A stretch of DNA of 64,000 bases. Source: Streptomyces sp. Ru62 (GTDB lineage: Bacteria > Actinomycetota > Actinomycetes > Streptomycetales > Streptomycetaceae). Position 1 is the first letter of the stretch. Every line of letters starts with the position of its first letter. The notes below the pieces were generated by a model. That model was not told where the DNA came from. It did no database searches and worked only from the letters and a program-made list of their open reading frames with translations. The stretch spans positions 25,078-89,077 of the forward strand of contig NZ_PQSU01000036.1 in NCBI RefSeq assembly GCF_002920615.1, in the 5' to 3' direction. The translations under genes were made by a program, and so were the position numbers. Shown one piece after another: positions 1 through 8,761 of the stretch.

Positions 1-1
1 C

Positions 2-349
2 CTGCACGACAGCCAGGCGCTGATCCCGCTGGTGAAGGGCATACCGCCGATCCGCTCCCGGCGCGGACGTCGACGACGCAGACCGGGAAAGCTCCACGCC
101 GACAAGGGATACGACTACGACCACCTGCGGCGATGGTTACGCCAGCGGGGCATCACACATCGCATTGCCCGCAAGGGCATCGAGTCCTCGACCCACCTGG
201 GCCGGCACCGATGGACCGTAGAACGCACGATGTCCTGGCTTGCCGGATGCCGACGACTGCACCGCCGCTACGAGCGCAAAGCCGAGCACTTCCTCGCCTT
301 CACCAGCATCGCCTGCACCCTCATCTGCTACCGCAGGCTTACCAAATGA
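2..349 (+). CDS. IS5-family transposase, C-terminal part (cut by the left window edge)
   Basis: The frame is open from the left edge, so only the C-terminal 115 residues are visible. HADKGYD carries a catalytic aspartate of the DDE fold and the RWTVERTMSWL segment carries the catalytic glutamate, as in IS5-type elements. The basic stretch RRGRRRRR lies just before the Asp motif. The protein ends in CYRRLTK, the usual tail of this group. The element's left end and the first DDE aspartate lie outside the window, so intactness cannot be judged. The right terminal repeat is probably within the 25 bases after the stop (GAGATGACGTCTTAG), but without the left end this is inference. Confidence 0.8.
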   Translation: MHDSQALIPLVKGIPPIRSRRGRRRRRPGKLHADKGYDYDHLRRWLRQRGITHRIARKGIESSTHLGRHRWTVERTMSWLAGCRRLHRRYERKAEHFLAFTSIACTLICYRRLTK

Positions 350-548
350 GATGACGTCTTAGCCGTTGCGGCCGCAGGCCGATGTCGCAGGAGAAGCGGT
401 AGGCGGGCGCCTGGAGGCTGACGCAGCGTGGCCCCGGCTCGCCGAGACGCGGAAGAACGGCTCTGGGGCCGCGCGGCGGCATGCCGCCCCGCTCCGCCAC
501 GACGAGGCGTGAGTTCCCCGCACGCTCCCCGCCACCAGGACGCGCCAT

Positions 549-1160
549 CTACGGGCACCAGCGCTCCAGCATGAGGGTGGCCAGTGACAGGGCGGAATGC
601 AGGCCCATGACCTCCGACACGGTGGGACGCACGACGTCCGACCAGTCTCCGCCGAGTGAGGGCCACCTGGCCAGCAGAACCGGCCCCGCGGCCAGTTGGA
701 GGGTGGCCGTGACATCCATGTGGGGCGGACGGTTCGTGGGCGTCCGGCCCTCCGCGACGTCTCCCTCCCGGCCGCCGTGCGCACCGGCCGCCGAAGGCTC
801 CCACGCCAGAACGACCCGGCCCGCTTCGACAGGGGCATCGGCGGCCTGTACCCAGGAGACACGCAGCAGGTCACCGGGGAGGCCGCGGGCGGTGCGCACG
901 ACCGCGCCGACCGCACCCACCGGCATGGGCAGCGCGCAGACCTTGTCCAGATCCATCAGGCCGGGCCGGTGCGACACAGCCGGGTTCGGCACGGACGCCG
1001 GTACGGCAGGTGTGCGTCCGGAGGCACCCGGGCGGCTGCCGGGCAGGGGCACGGCAGATTCCCCGGACCGGTGTGCACACTGCGGCGTCGTCCCGTCGAA
1101 TGCTTTCATCCATGCCTCCGCATCAGGGCCACTGAGGTCACGCCTCACATCCACGCTCAT
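549..1160 (-). CDS. Hypothetical protein, 203 aa
   Basis: Family not recognised. Coding is suggested by a coherent minus-strand composition and hydrophobic/charged alternation in the second half (LRVSWVQAADAPVEAG, VTATLQLAAGPVLLARW), which looks like beta-strand and helix segments of a soluble domain. The middle (about residues 30-60 and 120-140) is Gly/Pro/Arg rich and probably disordered. The ATG at 1160 was preferred to a start at 1208 because the first 16 residues of the longer form look non-coding; neither has a strong ribosome site. A 69-residue frame (339-548) starts immediately after the stop codon (TAGATG) and runs into the IS end; it could be a partner gene truncated by the IS. Confidence 0.45.
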   Translation of the reverse strand: MSVDVRRDLSGPDAEAWMKAFDGTTPQCAHRSGESAVPLPGSRPGASGRTPAVPASVPNPAVSHRPGLMDLDKVCALPMPVGAVGAVVRTARGLPGDLLRVSWVQAADAPVEAGRVVLAWEPSAAGAHGGREGDVAEGRTPTNRPPHMDVTATLQLAAGPVLLARWPSLGGDWSDVVRPTVSEVMGLHSALSLATLMLERWCP

Positions 1161-1604
1161 CGTGCGTCGGCCGACGCGCCGAAGGCATCGGTCAGGTGAC
1201 TGGCACACCCGGCATCACCGGTGGCAACCGGCCGGGAACACGCGCCGTACGTGGGCAAGGGGACGCGGTGGTTGCGCCGCGGCTGTGCATGGTGCGCACC
1301 ATCGACGGCGGGAAATGTGCCCGCCGGCGAGCTCTTCGCCCCGGCACTCCCAGACGTCGCGCCGCCACACGCCCAGGCGGACGGAACCGTGGTCGCGGAC
1401 AGCGTCGTTCTCGCTCGCCCTCTCTCTTGATCGTCGGCCCGTCGCCGCTGCCCCACGACGGCGGTCGCCGCTGCCCGCCGACGGCACCGGGCCGCTTACG
1501 TGGCGGCCGTCGGCGTATCCGTCGACCGGCGGGGAGTGGATTCGGCCACGCGCCTGGACGTGTCTCCGTCGCCTCCAGCCGGTGCCGACGACGTCAGTTG
1601 CGAA
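1161..1604. other. Intergenic, no gene recognised
   Basis: Both strands were read; frames here have the Arg/Pro/Gly-rich composition of unused high-GC frames and no recognisable domain. The right end holds the promoter of the SDR gene. Confidence 0.5.
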
Positions 1605-1634
1605 TTGACTAACTAGTTAGTCAGAGAGTACGGT
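1605..1634 (+). promoter_or_regulatory. Probable promoter of the SDR gene
   Basis: A TTGACT hexamer (1605-1610) and TACGGT (1629-1634) are separated by 18 bases, a good match to the streptomycete housekeeping pattern TTGACn / TAnnnT. It lies 40 bases before the SDR start. Operator 1 overlaps the -35 box and spacer and operator 2 follows the -10 box, which is the geometry expected for repression. Confidence 0.6.
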
Positions 1635-1651
1635 AGCTAACCGGTTAGTCA
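1606..1651. promoter_or_regulatory. Tandem TetR-type operators O1 and O2
   Basis: O1 (1606-1623) is a perfect 18-bp palindrome, TGACTAACTAGTTAGTCA. O2 contains the perfect 12-bp palindrome CTAACCGGTTAG (1637-1648) followed by TCA. Both fit TAACYRGTTRGTCA (1610-1623 and 1638-1651), as does a third site before the TetR gene at 3513-3526. Sharing across two transcription units points to one regulator, most simply the adjacent TetR protein. Confidence 0.75.
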
Positions 1652-1673
1652 AAGTCCCCGAAAGGCACTCAGC

Positions 1674-2516
1674 ATGTCTCAGCGCACCTGGTTCATCACC
1701 GGCATCAGCAGCGGCTTCGGCCGCCGGATGGCCGAGATCCTCCTGGCCGGCGGCAACCGGGTGGTCGGCACCGTCCGCGATCTAGATTCCGTCAAGGATC
1801 TCCAGGCGTCCCACGGCGACCGCCTGGCGGTGTACCGCCTCGACCTGACCGAGGGCGCGCAGGCCATCACCACCGTGGTCGACGCGGCATTCAAGACGGC
1901 GGGCCGCATCGACGTCGTCGTCAACAACGCCGGATACGGTCTCTTCGGTGCCGTTGAGGAGCTGACCGACGAGCAGATCGTGCACCAGATCGAGACCAAC
2001 CTCCTCGGGTCCATCCGGGTCACACGTGCGGCCGTCCCGTACCTGCGGACCCAGGGCGGCGGCCGCATCATCCAGGTCTCCACCTACGGAGGCCAGGCCA
2101 CCAACCCCGGCGCCTCCGTCTACAACGCCGGCAAGTGGGGCATCGAAGGATTCATGGAGGCCACCGCACTGGACCTGGCCCCGTTTGGTATCGGTGTCAC
2201 CATCGTCGAGCCCGGCAGCGCCGGCACCGGGTTCCGGACGGGAGGCGCTCGCCTCGCAGAGCCGCTGGCCGCCTACGACGGAACGCCGGCCGCCATGGTC
2301 CGCCGTATCAAGGATCCGTCCCTGCCCTCCGTCGGAGACGTGGACAAGATGGTCGCCGCGATGATCGCCACGGTGGACCAGCCGGAAGCGCCGCGCCGGC
2401 TGGCGCTGGGCAGCGACTCCTACCGGTACATGCACGTTGCCCTCACCGCACGCCTCGGCGAGTTGGAGAGCGGCAAGGAGACCGCCTTCTCCACCGACCT
2501 CCCCGAGGCCGGCTGA
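1674..2516 (+). CDS. SDR family oxidoreductase, 280 aa
   Basis: Classical short-chain dehydrogenase/reductase. The cofactor loop TGISSGFG (residues 9-16), NNAGYG (84-89), Ser136 and the YNAGK catalytic pair (Tyr150, Lys154) are all present, so the enzyme should be active with NAD(P)H. The substrate cannot be told; the segment after residue 170 resembles SDRs acting on carbonyl compounds. AAAGGCAC about 10 bases before the ATG can serve as ribosome site. The gene stands alone between a promoter with two operators and a strong terminator, with a TetR gene convergent downstream; a ligand-induced detoxification pair is the simplest reading. Confidence 0.9.
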   Translation: MSQRTWFITGISSGFGRRMAEILLAGGNRVVGTVRDLDSVKDLQASHGDRLAVYRLDLTEGAQAITTVVDAAFKTAGRIDVVVNNAGYGLFGAVEELTDEQIVHQIETNLLGSIRVTRAAVPYLRTQGGGRIIQVSTYGGQATNPGASVYNAGKWGIEGFMEATALDLAPFGIGVTIVEPGSAGTGFRTGGARLAEPLAAYDGTPAAMVRRIKDPSLPSVGDVDKMVAAMIATVDQPEAPRRLALGSDSYRYMHVALTARLGELESGKETAFSTDLPEAG

Positions 2517-2565
2517 ACACGTTCTCGCCTGGAGGGCCCCGAACCACCGCACCACAGCACACGCC

Positions 2566-2606
2566 CGCCCCCTGCGGCGGCGCTCCGAGCGCCGCCGCGG
2601 GGGGCG
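2566..2606 (+). terminator. Strong hairpin after the SDR gene
   Basis: A stem of about 19 bp (one G-U pair) with a three-base CCG loop lies 50 bases after the SDR stop codon. No U tract follows, which is common for streptomycete terminators. Confidence 0.7.
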
Positions 2607-2849
2607 CGCCCGCAGGTCACCGACGTTCGAAGGACCACCGTGGCCGCCGACTGCGACAGGCAGGTCCGGGCGCGACGGATACACCGCCCCCTCCCGAACC
2701 TGGCGCGTCGTCGAACTTCTTCCAGCTCGCTCACACCGGTCCGGGATCCAAACGCCGCTCGCGACCGGTACACCCGCGCGCCGAGCCGTCTCTGTGGCCC
2801 GAAGGCAATCAGCCGGAACTGACTGAGTCCTCCGGAAGCGCTGCGGCCG

Positions 2850-3446
2850 CTATCGGCTCGTAGGGTCTGCCCCCGGCGTGGTGGACAGGAGTGCGACGGC
2901 CCTCTTCACGTCTTCACGCAGTCGGTCCGCATCGTTCGCCGCGTCCGGGTCGAGTGTGGGACCGAAGGGGCTGATCGCCGACCACGCCGTGGCCAAGGCC
3001 ATGATCGCGGTCAGGAGGAACTCGCCCCGGAATCCGGGGCCGCCGGAATTGCCGGCCGCTCCGGACGACAGCGCGTGCATCTTGCCCGAACGGGCCTCTG
3101 CCCGCGCCGTGACGCGGTCCGCGTCCTGCTCCAGGCTCGACCACAGCATCAGACGCATCAGCTCCGGATGGGCCATCGCAAAGTCGAACACGGCGCCGGC
3201 GTACCGCGGAAGGTCGTCAGGGGTGAACTCGATCTCCTCGTACACCCTCGCCAGACTCCGCTCCAGAACAGTCGTGAACAGGGCCTCCTTGTTGCCGAAG
3301 TAGATGTAGAGGAGGTTCTTGTTGCAGCCCACGCGGCGGGCGATGCGGTCCACCCGGGCGCCGGCGATGCCGTACGCGGAGAACTCCTCCATGGCTGCTT
3401 CCAGAATGCGCGCCTTCGTCTGTTCGGCATTGCCCGCAGCGCTCAT
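2850..3446 (-). CDS. TetR family transcriptional regulator, 198 aa
   Basis: The N-terminal 60 residues form a TetR-type DNA-binding domain: KARILEAAMEEFSAYG, then the helix-turn-helix RVDRIARRVGCNKNLLYIYF and GNKEALFTTVLE. The remaining residues are the variable ligand-binding and dimerisation part; HPELMRLMLWSSLEQ is a segment often seen in this class. The ATG at 3446 is set by an excellent ribosome site (AAGGAGGAGG) and by alignment of the domain start; an in-frame extension to 3563 would run through the operator. An operator of the same motif as those before the SDR gene lies 67-80 bases upstream, so autoregulation together with SDR repression is likely. The inducer is unknown. Confidence 0.9.
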   Translation of the reverse strand: MSAAGNAEQTKARILEAAMEEFSAYGIAGARVDRIARRVGCNKNLLYIYFGNKEALFTTVLERSLARVYEEIEFTPDDLPRYAGAVFDFAMAHPELMRLMLWSSLEQDADRVTARAEARSGKMHALSSGAAGNSGGPGFRGEFLLTAIMALATAWSAISPFGPTLDPDAANDADRLREDVKRAVALLSTTPGADPTSR

Positions 3447-3512
3447 GGGGCCTCCTCCTTGCACCGTGTGCAGGGCCCGCGGCGGCATCGACGCCGCCAC
3501 GGGCCCTGCACC

Positions 3513-3526
3513 TAACCAGTTGGTCA
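3513..3526. promoter_or_regulatory. TetR-type operator O3 before the regulator gene
   Basis: TAACCAGTTGGTCA matches the two operators at 1610-1623 and 1638-1651 at all constrained positions of TAACYRGTTRGTCA. It lies in the leader or promoter of the TetR gene. Confidence 0.65.
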
Positions 3527-4357
3527 GTCTACATACACGGCATCGCTCCTCCGGAACCTGCACAGCGAGCGGAACCGCTCCGAGGCCGTCGAGGAGCGGT
3601 CTTCACATGTGAGAAGCCGGATTGCGCAGGGCGTTCACCCCATGCCGCTGCTTGTGAGCGTCCACGTCAGGGGCGGCTCGCAGGCCGGAACCGGCAGGCC
3701 GCCTCTGCAGAGGCGCTGTACGCGCGGTGCGGTTGCGGGACCGGAGAACTCACACAGACCGCTGCGATGTCGGTCGGGCTCTCCTACCCGCGAATGATCA
3801 ACGGCATGATGCGGCATGACGGCCGGTGCGGCGCCGGCGGAGAACAACCTCACTCCTGCCGACGCCCAAGGGCAACGGCCGGTTGCCGGTGGGAGGGTGT
3901 TGCCACCCGAAGGTCGCCAGTACGCGGCTGTATGCGAACGTGCTGGAGCGCGTCCTCGGGCAGGGAATCAAACACCCACCGCCCAGTCACCAAGGCGAAC
4001 GTTGCCTGATGCGGCACTAGTTGAGCGTGTGTGCATGACGTCTGCCAGCCGGTGGGACGGGCCAGGCGCGCCCGGCACCGGTTGCCGATGAACTCGGCGA
4101 GCAGCTTTCCGTTCGAAGTGTCCCGTGGCCCCAGCCGCAGGGATGGAAAGACGAGCTGACCGAGCGCTGGAACGCCGCACGCCAGGATGGCGCACCGCCG
4201 CGCTGCCCCGTCGAGTCCAGACCGCCCGCCCGGGCCGCGAGCCGCAGCACACCGCGGTGAAACCTGGCAACGGAGCGTATTCCAGGGCGTTTCCCTCGAC
4301 ATGGTCCCGCGGCTCATGCGATGTGGCCGCCGCGCCTTCGACTTCCGGCGGCCGGTC
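3527..4357. other. About 830 bp without a recognised gene
   Basis: Several frames of 60-155 codons exist on both strands. The longest, on the minus strand near 3850-4317, has a stretch (RWVFDSLPEDALQHVRI) that could be an old coding remnant, but I recognise no family. The region precedes truncated genes on the minus strand and is probably decayed. Confidence 0.4.
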
Positions 4358-4510
4358 TCAGCGACAGAGCTTCATGATGGTCCCGGGCTCCATGAGCACC
4401 GCAAGCTGGGCCCCGTTGCCGTACTTCTGACGGGCATGGACTGGCAGTGAGACCTGGGACAACGGGGTGGTCAACTCGGTGTCGCACCCCGCACACACGA
4501 AGACGAACAC
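4358..4510 (-). pseudogene. N-terminal remnant of a conserved streptomycete protein
   Basis: Fifty codons start at a GTG (4510) with a good ribosome site (GGAGGGT, 3 bases before the start). They read FVCAGCDTELTTPLSQV, then VHARQKYGN and VLMEPGT, which I recall as the conserved N-terminus of a longer uncharacterised Streptomyces protein beginning with a CxxC pair. The frame stops soon after VLMEPGT and the rest of the family's length is missing. I call it a truncated gene; function unknown. Confidence 0.5.
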
Positions 4511-4754
4511 ATACCCTCCGCCCGAGAAGCAGACGCAGCGTTTCAGATCGCAGACAGCCAGCCAACACGTTTTCTCCTCCGCCCCGGGGCACCCCTGCGC
4601 AAGGGGGCGACGGGACGCGTGCCCCGCTTCGCGGGCAGCCGAAGGTACGCGCGACAGCCGGGGCGAACGGGCAGGCCGTATCGGCCCGCCTGTCGCTCCC
4701 CGACGGGATCCAGGGCCGGCTCGTCGGTCAGCGGGCGCATGCGCCCGCTCCTGG

Positions 4755-5605
4755 TCAGCGCGGCTGGTAGGCGGTGGCCAGCACGGAGACGGTGACCTGG
4801 TCGGGCAGGAAGCGGCCGTCACTCAGGTCCGCGCGGCTCACGTGACGTGCGCTCGGCGTCATCGTCACCAGGTCCAGGGCATCCGGCTCGGACAGGGTCG
4901 CGGAGTACTCCACCTGTTCGGTGACGGCGGCCTCGAAGAAGGGATCCAGGGCCCGGTACAGGCGCGGTTCCTTGGCCGGGTCGGTCGTGACCATCGCAGG
5001 CAACCGGCCGCGCAGCTCAGCCAGGTGCCGCCCGGTGGGACGGACCACGATCAGCCTCCCGGTCGGGCGCGGCATCCGGTGGAACTCGGCCGGGTTGCGC
5101 GGGGCGAACACGTTCAGCACGGCATCGGCCGCCCCGTCGGCCAGCGGGAGTGGACGGAAGACGTCCCAGGCCACCGCGGCGGCTCGGTCGTGGGCTCGGG
5201 CTGCCGATCACAGTGCGCGCACCGACGTGTCCAGACCCAGACCGCGGGCGCCGGGCAGCCGGTCGAGCACGCGGGCCAGGTAGTAGCCCGTGCCACACCC
5301 CACGTCCAGCACCGTGGCCTGCTCGGACACTGCGCAGGCCGCCAGGCGGGCCGCGACTTCGCGGATGGGTGCGTAAGTGCCGGTGGACAGGAATCGGTCC
5401 CGGGCCTGGACCATGGTCGCTCGTCACCACTGGTGGGACGGGTGCCCGTCAGCAGCCCGGCGTAGCCGTGGCGGGCGATGTCGAAGGTGTGGCCCACCGG
5501 GCAGCGCAGTGCACCGCGGTCGGGAAGCAGGCGGCGCGTGCGGCACGTCGGGCGACGCAGCACGTCGAGGGAGAGTTCGAGAGCAGGGGGAAGCGACACG
5601 GGCAC
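4755..5605 (-). pseudogene. Broken 23S rRNA (guanine-N1)-methyltransferase gene, RlmA/TlrB type
   Basis: Reading the minus strand across lesions gives a full-length protein: a zinc-finger start (ALRCPVGHTFDIARHGYAGLL), the SAM motif VLDVGCGTGYYLARVLDRLPG, then a C-terminal half starting AWDVFRPLPLADGAADAVLNVF. This order is that of RlmA(II)/TlrB enzymes, which methylate G745/G748 of 23S rRNA and give resistance to tylosin-type macrolides. Three lesions are visible. A one-base frameshift lies near 5415-5425. A TGA at 5208-5210 stands where the family has an arginine codon (CGA). The first zinc-ligand cysteine codon reads CGC (Arg) in LRRPTC. The GTG start at 5605 has AGGAG seven bases before it. 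The gene is unlikely to make an active enzyme. Confidence 0.8.
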
Positions 5606-5828
5606 CGAGGCACTCCTGGCAAGGGTGAAGGGAAGAGTCCGTGCCTGCACGCGCGCTCGGAGCGTCACTGCCCCAGGGGAACGGCGGAGGGCGATGCCGT
5701 TCGGTATCGCCCTCAACGCCTTCCGGTCACAGGAAGCATCAGCGCGGGGTGCTCATGAATGCCACGTCACCAGTCTACGAGAACCGGCGAAGCCCTCGTC
5801 CGCCACCGAAGTTGGGAGGCGACACGGC

Positions 5829-6710
5829 CTATTCGGCGGTCGCGGCCGCCTCGACCAGGGCCTCAGCGGCGAGCAGACCGAGTTGGTGGGAGGCGAGGGG
5901 GCTGTCACCCGTCAGGAGCTTCCGGTCCCGGTGGGTCCTGCCGGTCATGTCGTCGTTGATGACGTTGAGTCCCTGCTTGCTCAGCAGATCGGCCACCAGC
6001 CAGGGCAAGCGGCCGGGAAGATAGCCGATCTCGAGGTTCGCCCCCTCGTCGAGTGCGTCGGGGAAGACGCAGACCGAATACCCCTTGAACAGCGACTCGT
6101 CCCTGCCCATCGAAGCAGCGAGCAGCGCCGCCGGGCCATGGCACAGGGTGATGATGAACTTGTCGTTGGACAGAGCCCACTCAAGCGTCCGGCCCACCGC
6201 CTCACTGGCCGGCAGCCCGACGACGGCCCCGTGTCCGCCTGGAATGAAGACGGCGATGTAATCCGAGTCCTGTCCGAGTTCCTTGGCGACGACCTCGGAG
6301 AGCTTCTTGGGCTGCTTGAGCTTCGGCTTGAGGACCTCGTACGTCCCCATGACCGCGTCGTCCTCGCGAGGCATCGCCCACAGCTCGAGCTTCGCCGGAT
6401 AGCCCTCCAGCGTGGCGATGTCGACGTCGAAGCCCGCCTCCATGACGTGATGAAGCGGAAGCAGCATTTCCACCGGGTGGTTTCCGGTGGAGAACATCTT
6501 GCCGTTCTGCAGCAGGACGTAACGCTCCTCCGTCGCGATCATGAGCACCTTCCACTTCCCCCGGGTGTAGGCGCCCCTGCGCTGGACCCCATCGAAATCG
6601 GTCTTCGACGACGTGTACTGACTGAGTGAGTACGGCGACGGGAAGTACGCGTTGTCTTCGGCCGGGTCCGGCGTGGGGGCCCTGCTCAACCCGTTTGCGG
6701 CCTGGGACAT
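5829..6710 (-). CDS. hchA: HchA/Hsp31-type glyoxalase III and protein deglycase, 293 aa
   Basis: Belongs to the DJ-1/PfpI superfamily, Hsp31 branch, which removes methylglyoxal and repairs glycated proteins in the cytoplasm. The nucleophile elbow IITLCHGPAALL gives Cys190 and His191; Asp218 in CVFPDALDEG fills the acid position known from E. coli Hsp31. GKWKVLMIATEE starts the Rossmann-like core near residue 51, and IPGGHGAVVGLP is conserved. Length matches the family (E. coli protein 283 aa). The ATG at 6710 has AAGGAGA upstream; an in-frame extension upstream looks non-coding. It stands alone between a broken methyltransferase gene and a decayed region. Confidence 0.9.
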   Translation of the reverse strand: MSQAANGLSRAPTPDPAEDNAYFPSPYSLSQYTSSKTDFDGVQRRGAYTRGKWKVLMIATEERYVLLQNGKMFSTGNHPVEMLLPLHHVMEAGFDVDIATLEGYPAKLELWAMPREDDAVMGTYEVLKPKLKQPKKLSEVVAKELGQDSDYIAVFIPGGHGAVVGLPASEAVGRTLEWALSNDKFIITLCHGPAALLAASMGRDESLFKGYSVCVFPDALDEGANLEIGYLPGRLPWLVADLLSKQGLNVINDDMTGRTHRDRKLLTGDSPLASHQLGLLAAEALVEAAATAE

Positions 6711-7570
6711 GGCGGCCCACTCTCCTTGGTGCAGTGCAGGAAATGTGTCGCGCCCTGGGTCGCTCTGGCGTCGACCCTGCGGGCTCCACCGAGACGCATC
6801 CGCCCCGTCGCAGGGGTCCGTGTACGGGGTTCGCCGCCGCGCGGAGACGAAAGGCGCCCGTTCGAATTGACACTTCACATCCTGCCCGGCGCCCCCGCCC
6901 CACGCGACCGGACCGCTGCGGTCAGCTTCCCCCGAGACGGGATCTCACCAGGGCTTCCTCGGTCCGTTGGAGGCAACGGTCAGCTGGACATGCATCGCGG
7001 CGTCGCGCAGTAGGAGCCGCAGGGGCCCGTCCAGCTCTCACGGCCAGCGCTCCGCAGAACCAACGCACCATGGCCGGCGAAACAGGCATGGGAAGACGGC
7101 CCAGGTCAGGCCCCTGGCATGCCACCTGCCCTCCATCGCACCCGCGTACTCGCACGCGCTATCGACATCCAGAAGTAGAGGTGTTCTCGTCGTCCAGCTC
7201 GGCCTCGACCCGCACCCTCGACGCCAGGCCACCCCTGCCTGCACCTGGACACCGCGCGTCGCCGACGTCACGTGGGAGAAGACCCGCCGCCTGCCCGCAC
7301 CCTCCGCCCACGAGGACGACCTGTGCCCGCGCGCCCACCAGCTGATGGACGCCGCCGCCCTGCGACACGCCTGCCTGACCGGCAGTCTGCTGAAGGGCGA
7401 GGGCCTGATCAAAGCCGACCAGGTCGCCGAACAGATCAGCCTCTCCGGCGCCCGAAGGGCCGGCTCGTCGCCCAGCAGACCATATGCCCGGTGCCCGCCT
7501 GCCCTCACCGACGAAGAGACCAGTCGCGTGGGCACCGGCGCCCATCGACGTCGGTCTGGCGGCGGATGGT
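6711..7570. other. About 860 bp, no intact gene; possible coding relic
   Basis: On the plus strand, 7180-7500 reads smoothly (VADVTWEKTRRLPAPSAHED, then LMDAAALRHACLTGSLLKGE and LIKADQVAEQISLSG) with stretches that look like protein helices, but no start, ribosome site or family was recognised. It lies beside an SpdB-like relic, so it may be another piece of an old conjugative element. This is inference only. Confidence 0.35.
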
Positions 7571-8165
7571 CTACTTCGGCACGCGCGCGGCGGGCGCGGC
7601 CGGGCGCGCGGTCGGCGCGGGCGGAACAAGCACCGGGGCGGTCGACGGGGCCGGGGCGACGGGTGCCGTCTCCGGCTCCGTGACGGGCTTCGCAGTGCCG
7701 TCGACGGGTGCGCCGGCGGGCCCGCGGAGCAGGAGGTACAGCTGGTTCATCAGCGCCCCGAACGCCAGCAGGGAGGCGACGGGTGGCACGGCCGCGACCC
7801 CGTAGTCCAGCGGCTGGGCGCCCGGGCCGACGCCGGCGATGTTCAGGGCGATCGATCCGCCGGCGCCGAAGACGACCAGGCTGATCGCCCACCAGTCGAT
7901 GCGGCGGGGCCAGGGCGGCGCGGAGGATGAGGACCTCGTCGGCGGCGTGGAACAGGTCGAGGGGTGGCGGGCCATGTCCAGGCGCGGATCGGGTCGTCGC
8001 GGAAGCCGTGGCGGGATCCGACGTCGTGGAGGTGCTCGTAGGAGAGCCAGAGGGAGACGCCAGTGAGGAGGAAGATCAGGGCGGCGGCGGTGATGGCGAG
8101 GGTGATGACGGCGAGGGCTGCGTCGTCGGCGTCTGCCGGCGGCTGTCGCCGCGACAGCGTCGGCG
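7571..8165 (-). pseudogene. Decayed SpdB-like plasmid transfer protein (DUF2637 type)
   Basis: Three pieces in two or more frames make one membrane protein. First comes a transmembrane stretch (LAVITLAITAAALIFLLTG) followed by WLSYEHLHDVGSRHGF. A second frame reads LDLFHAADEVLILRAALA. A third reads RIDWWAISLVVFGAGGSIAL, PLDYGVAAVPPVASLL and FGALMNQLYLLLRG, with a Pro/Ala-rich tail. The YEHLH and RHGF elements and the helix pattern are those of SpdB/DUF2637 proteins, which help spread actinomycete plasmids and integrative elements between hyphal compartments. No start codon was found and frameshifts separate the parts, so the gene is dead. Confidence 0.65.
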
Positions 8166-8353
8166 TCTAGGCCGTGGCAGAGGCCGTGGCAGAGGCCGTG
8201 CGAGGCCCAGACTGGGCGGGAGACGCACCCTTGGCCTCGGCGATGGCAGCGAGTGGGTACCGGGCTGGGAGGGTGTGTCGGTCGCACGGCACCGAAGTCG
8301 GTGCCACCATGACTGGTAGGGGGAAACGGGCTGTGTGTCATGGATGGGACGCA

Positions 8354-8584
8354 ATGAACTGCTTCGACTGTACGCGCGCCTATCAAGCGGGGACCACCAA
8401 CATCTCCCCGGATCCCGCCGTTGCCGCCTGCGCCCGCTGCGGGGCTGGGGTCTGCGGCCGGCATGCGCACGTCACCCCTGACCCCCTCGCATTGGCTTCC
8501 GGCTCAGGCACAGCGTCTCCATCCGCACGACGCATCACCTGCGACGTCTGCCACCCAGCCGAGAGCGCTGCCGCCGCGGGTTAG
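8354..8584 (+). CDS. DUF2180 family protein, 76 aa
   Basis: A small cysteine-rich protein with probable zinc ribbons: CFDC at residues 3-6, CARCGAGVCGRHA in the middle and CDVCH near the C-terminus. MNCFDC at the start and the AGVCxxHA element are the hallmarks of DUF2180. The start was placed at 8354 because homologues begin with MNC; longer in-frame starts upstream have unlike composition. The ribosome site is weak (GGATGGGA). Function unknown; such proteins are common single genes in Streptomyces. Confidence 0.75.
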   Translation: MNCFDCTRAYQAGTTNISPDPAVAACARCGAGVCGRHAHVTPDPLALASGSGTASPSARRITCDVCHPAESAAAAG

Positions 8585-8761
8585 GTGGTGGCACGGGCGG
8601 GCGCGACGCCGGTCAGTGACGCGGTCAGGAAGGCTGCCGGGACGACGGCGGGGAACAGCGCGGTCCTGCCAGTGCGGGGTCGCCGTCCATGGCCCTGCTG
8701 TGCAGGTGGCAGTAGTTGCTCCTGTGAGGGCTGACGCGGCTGCCTGCTACCTTCCGGAGGC

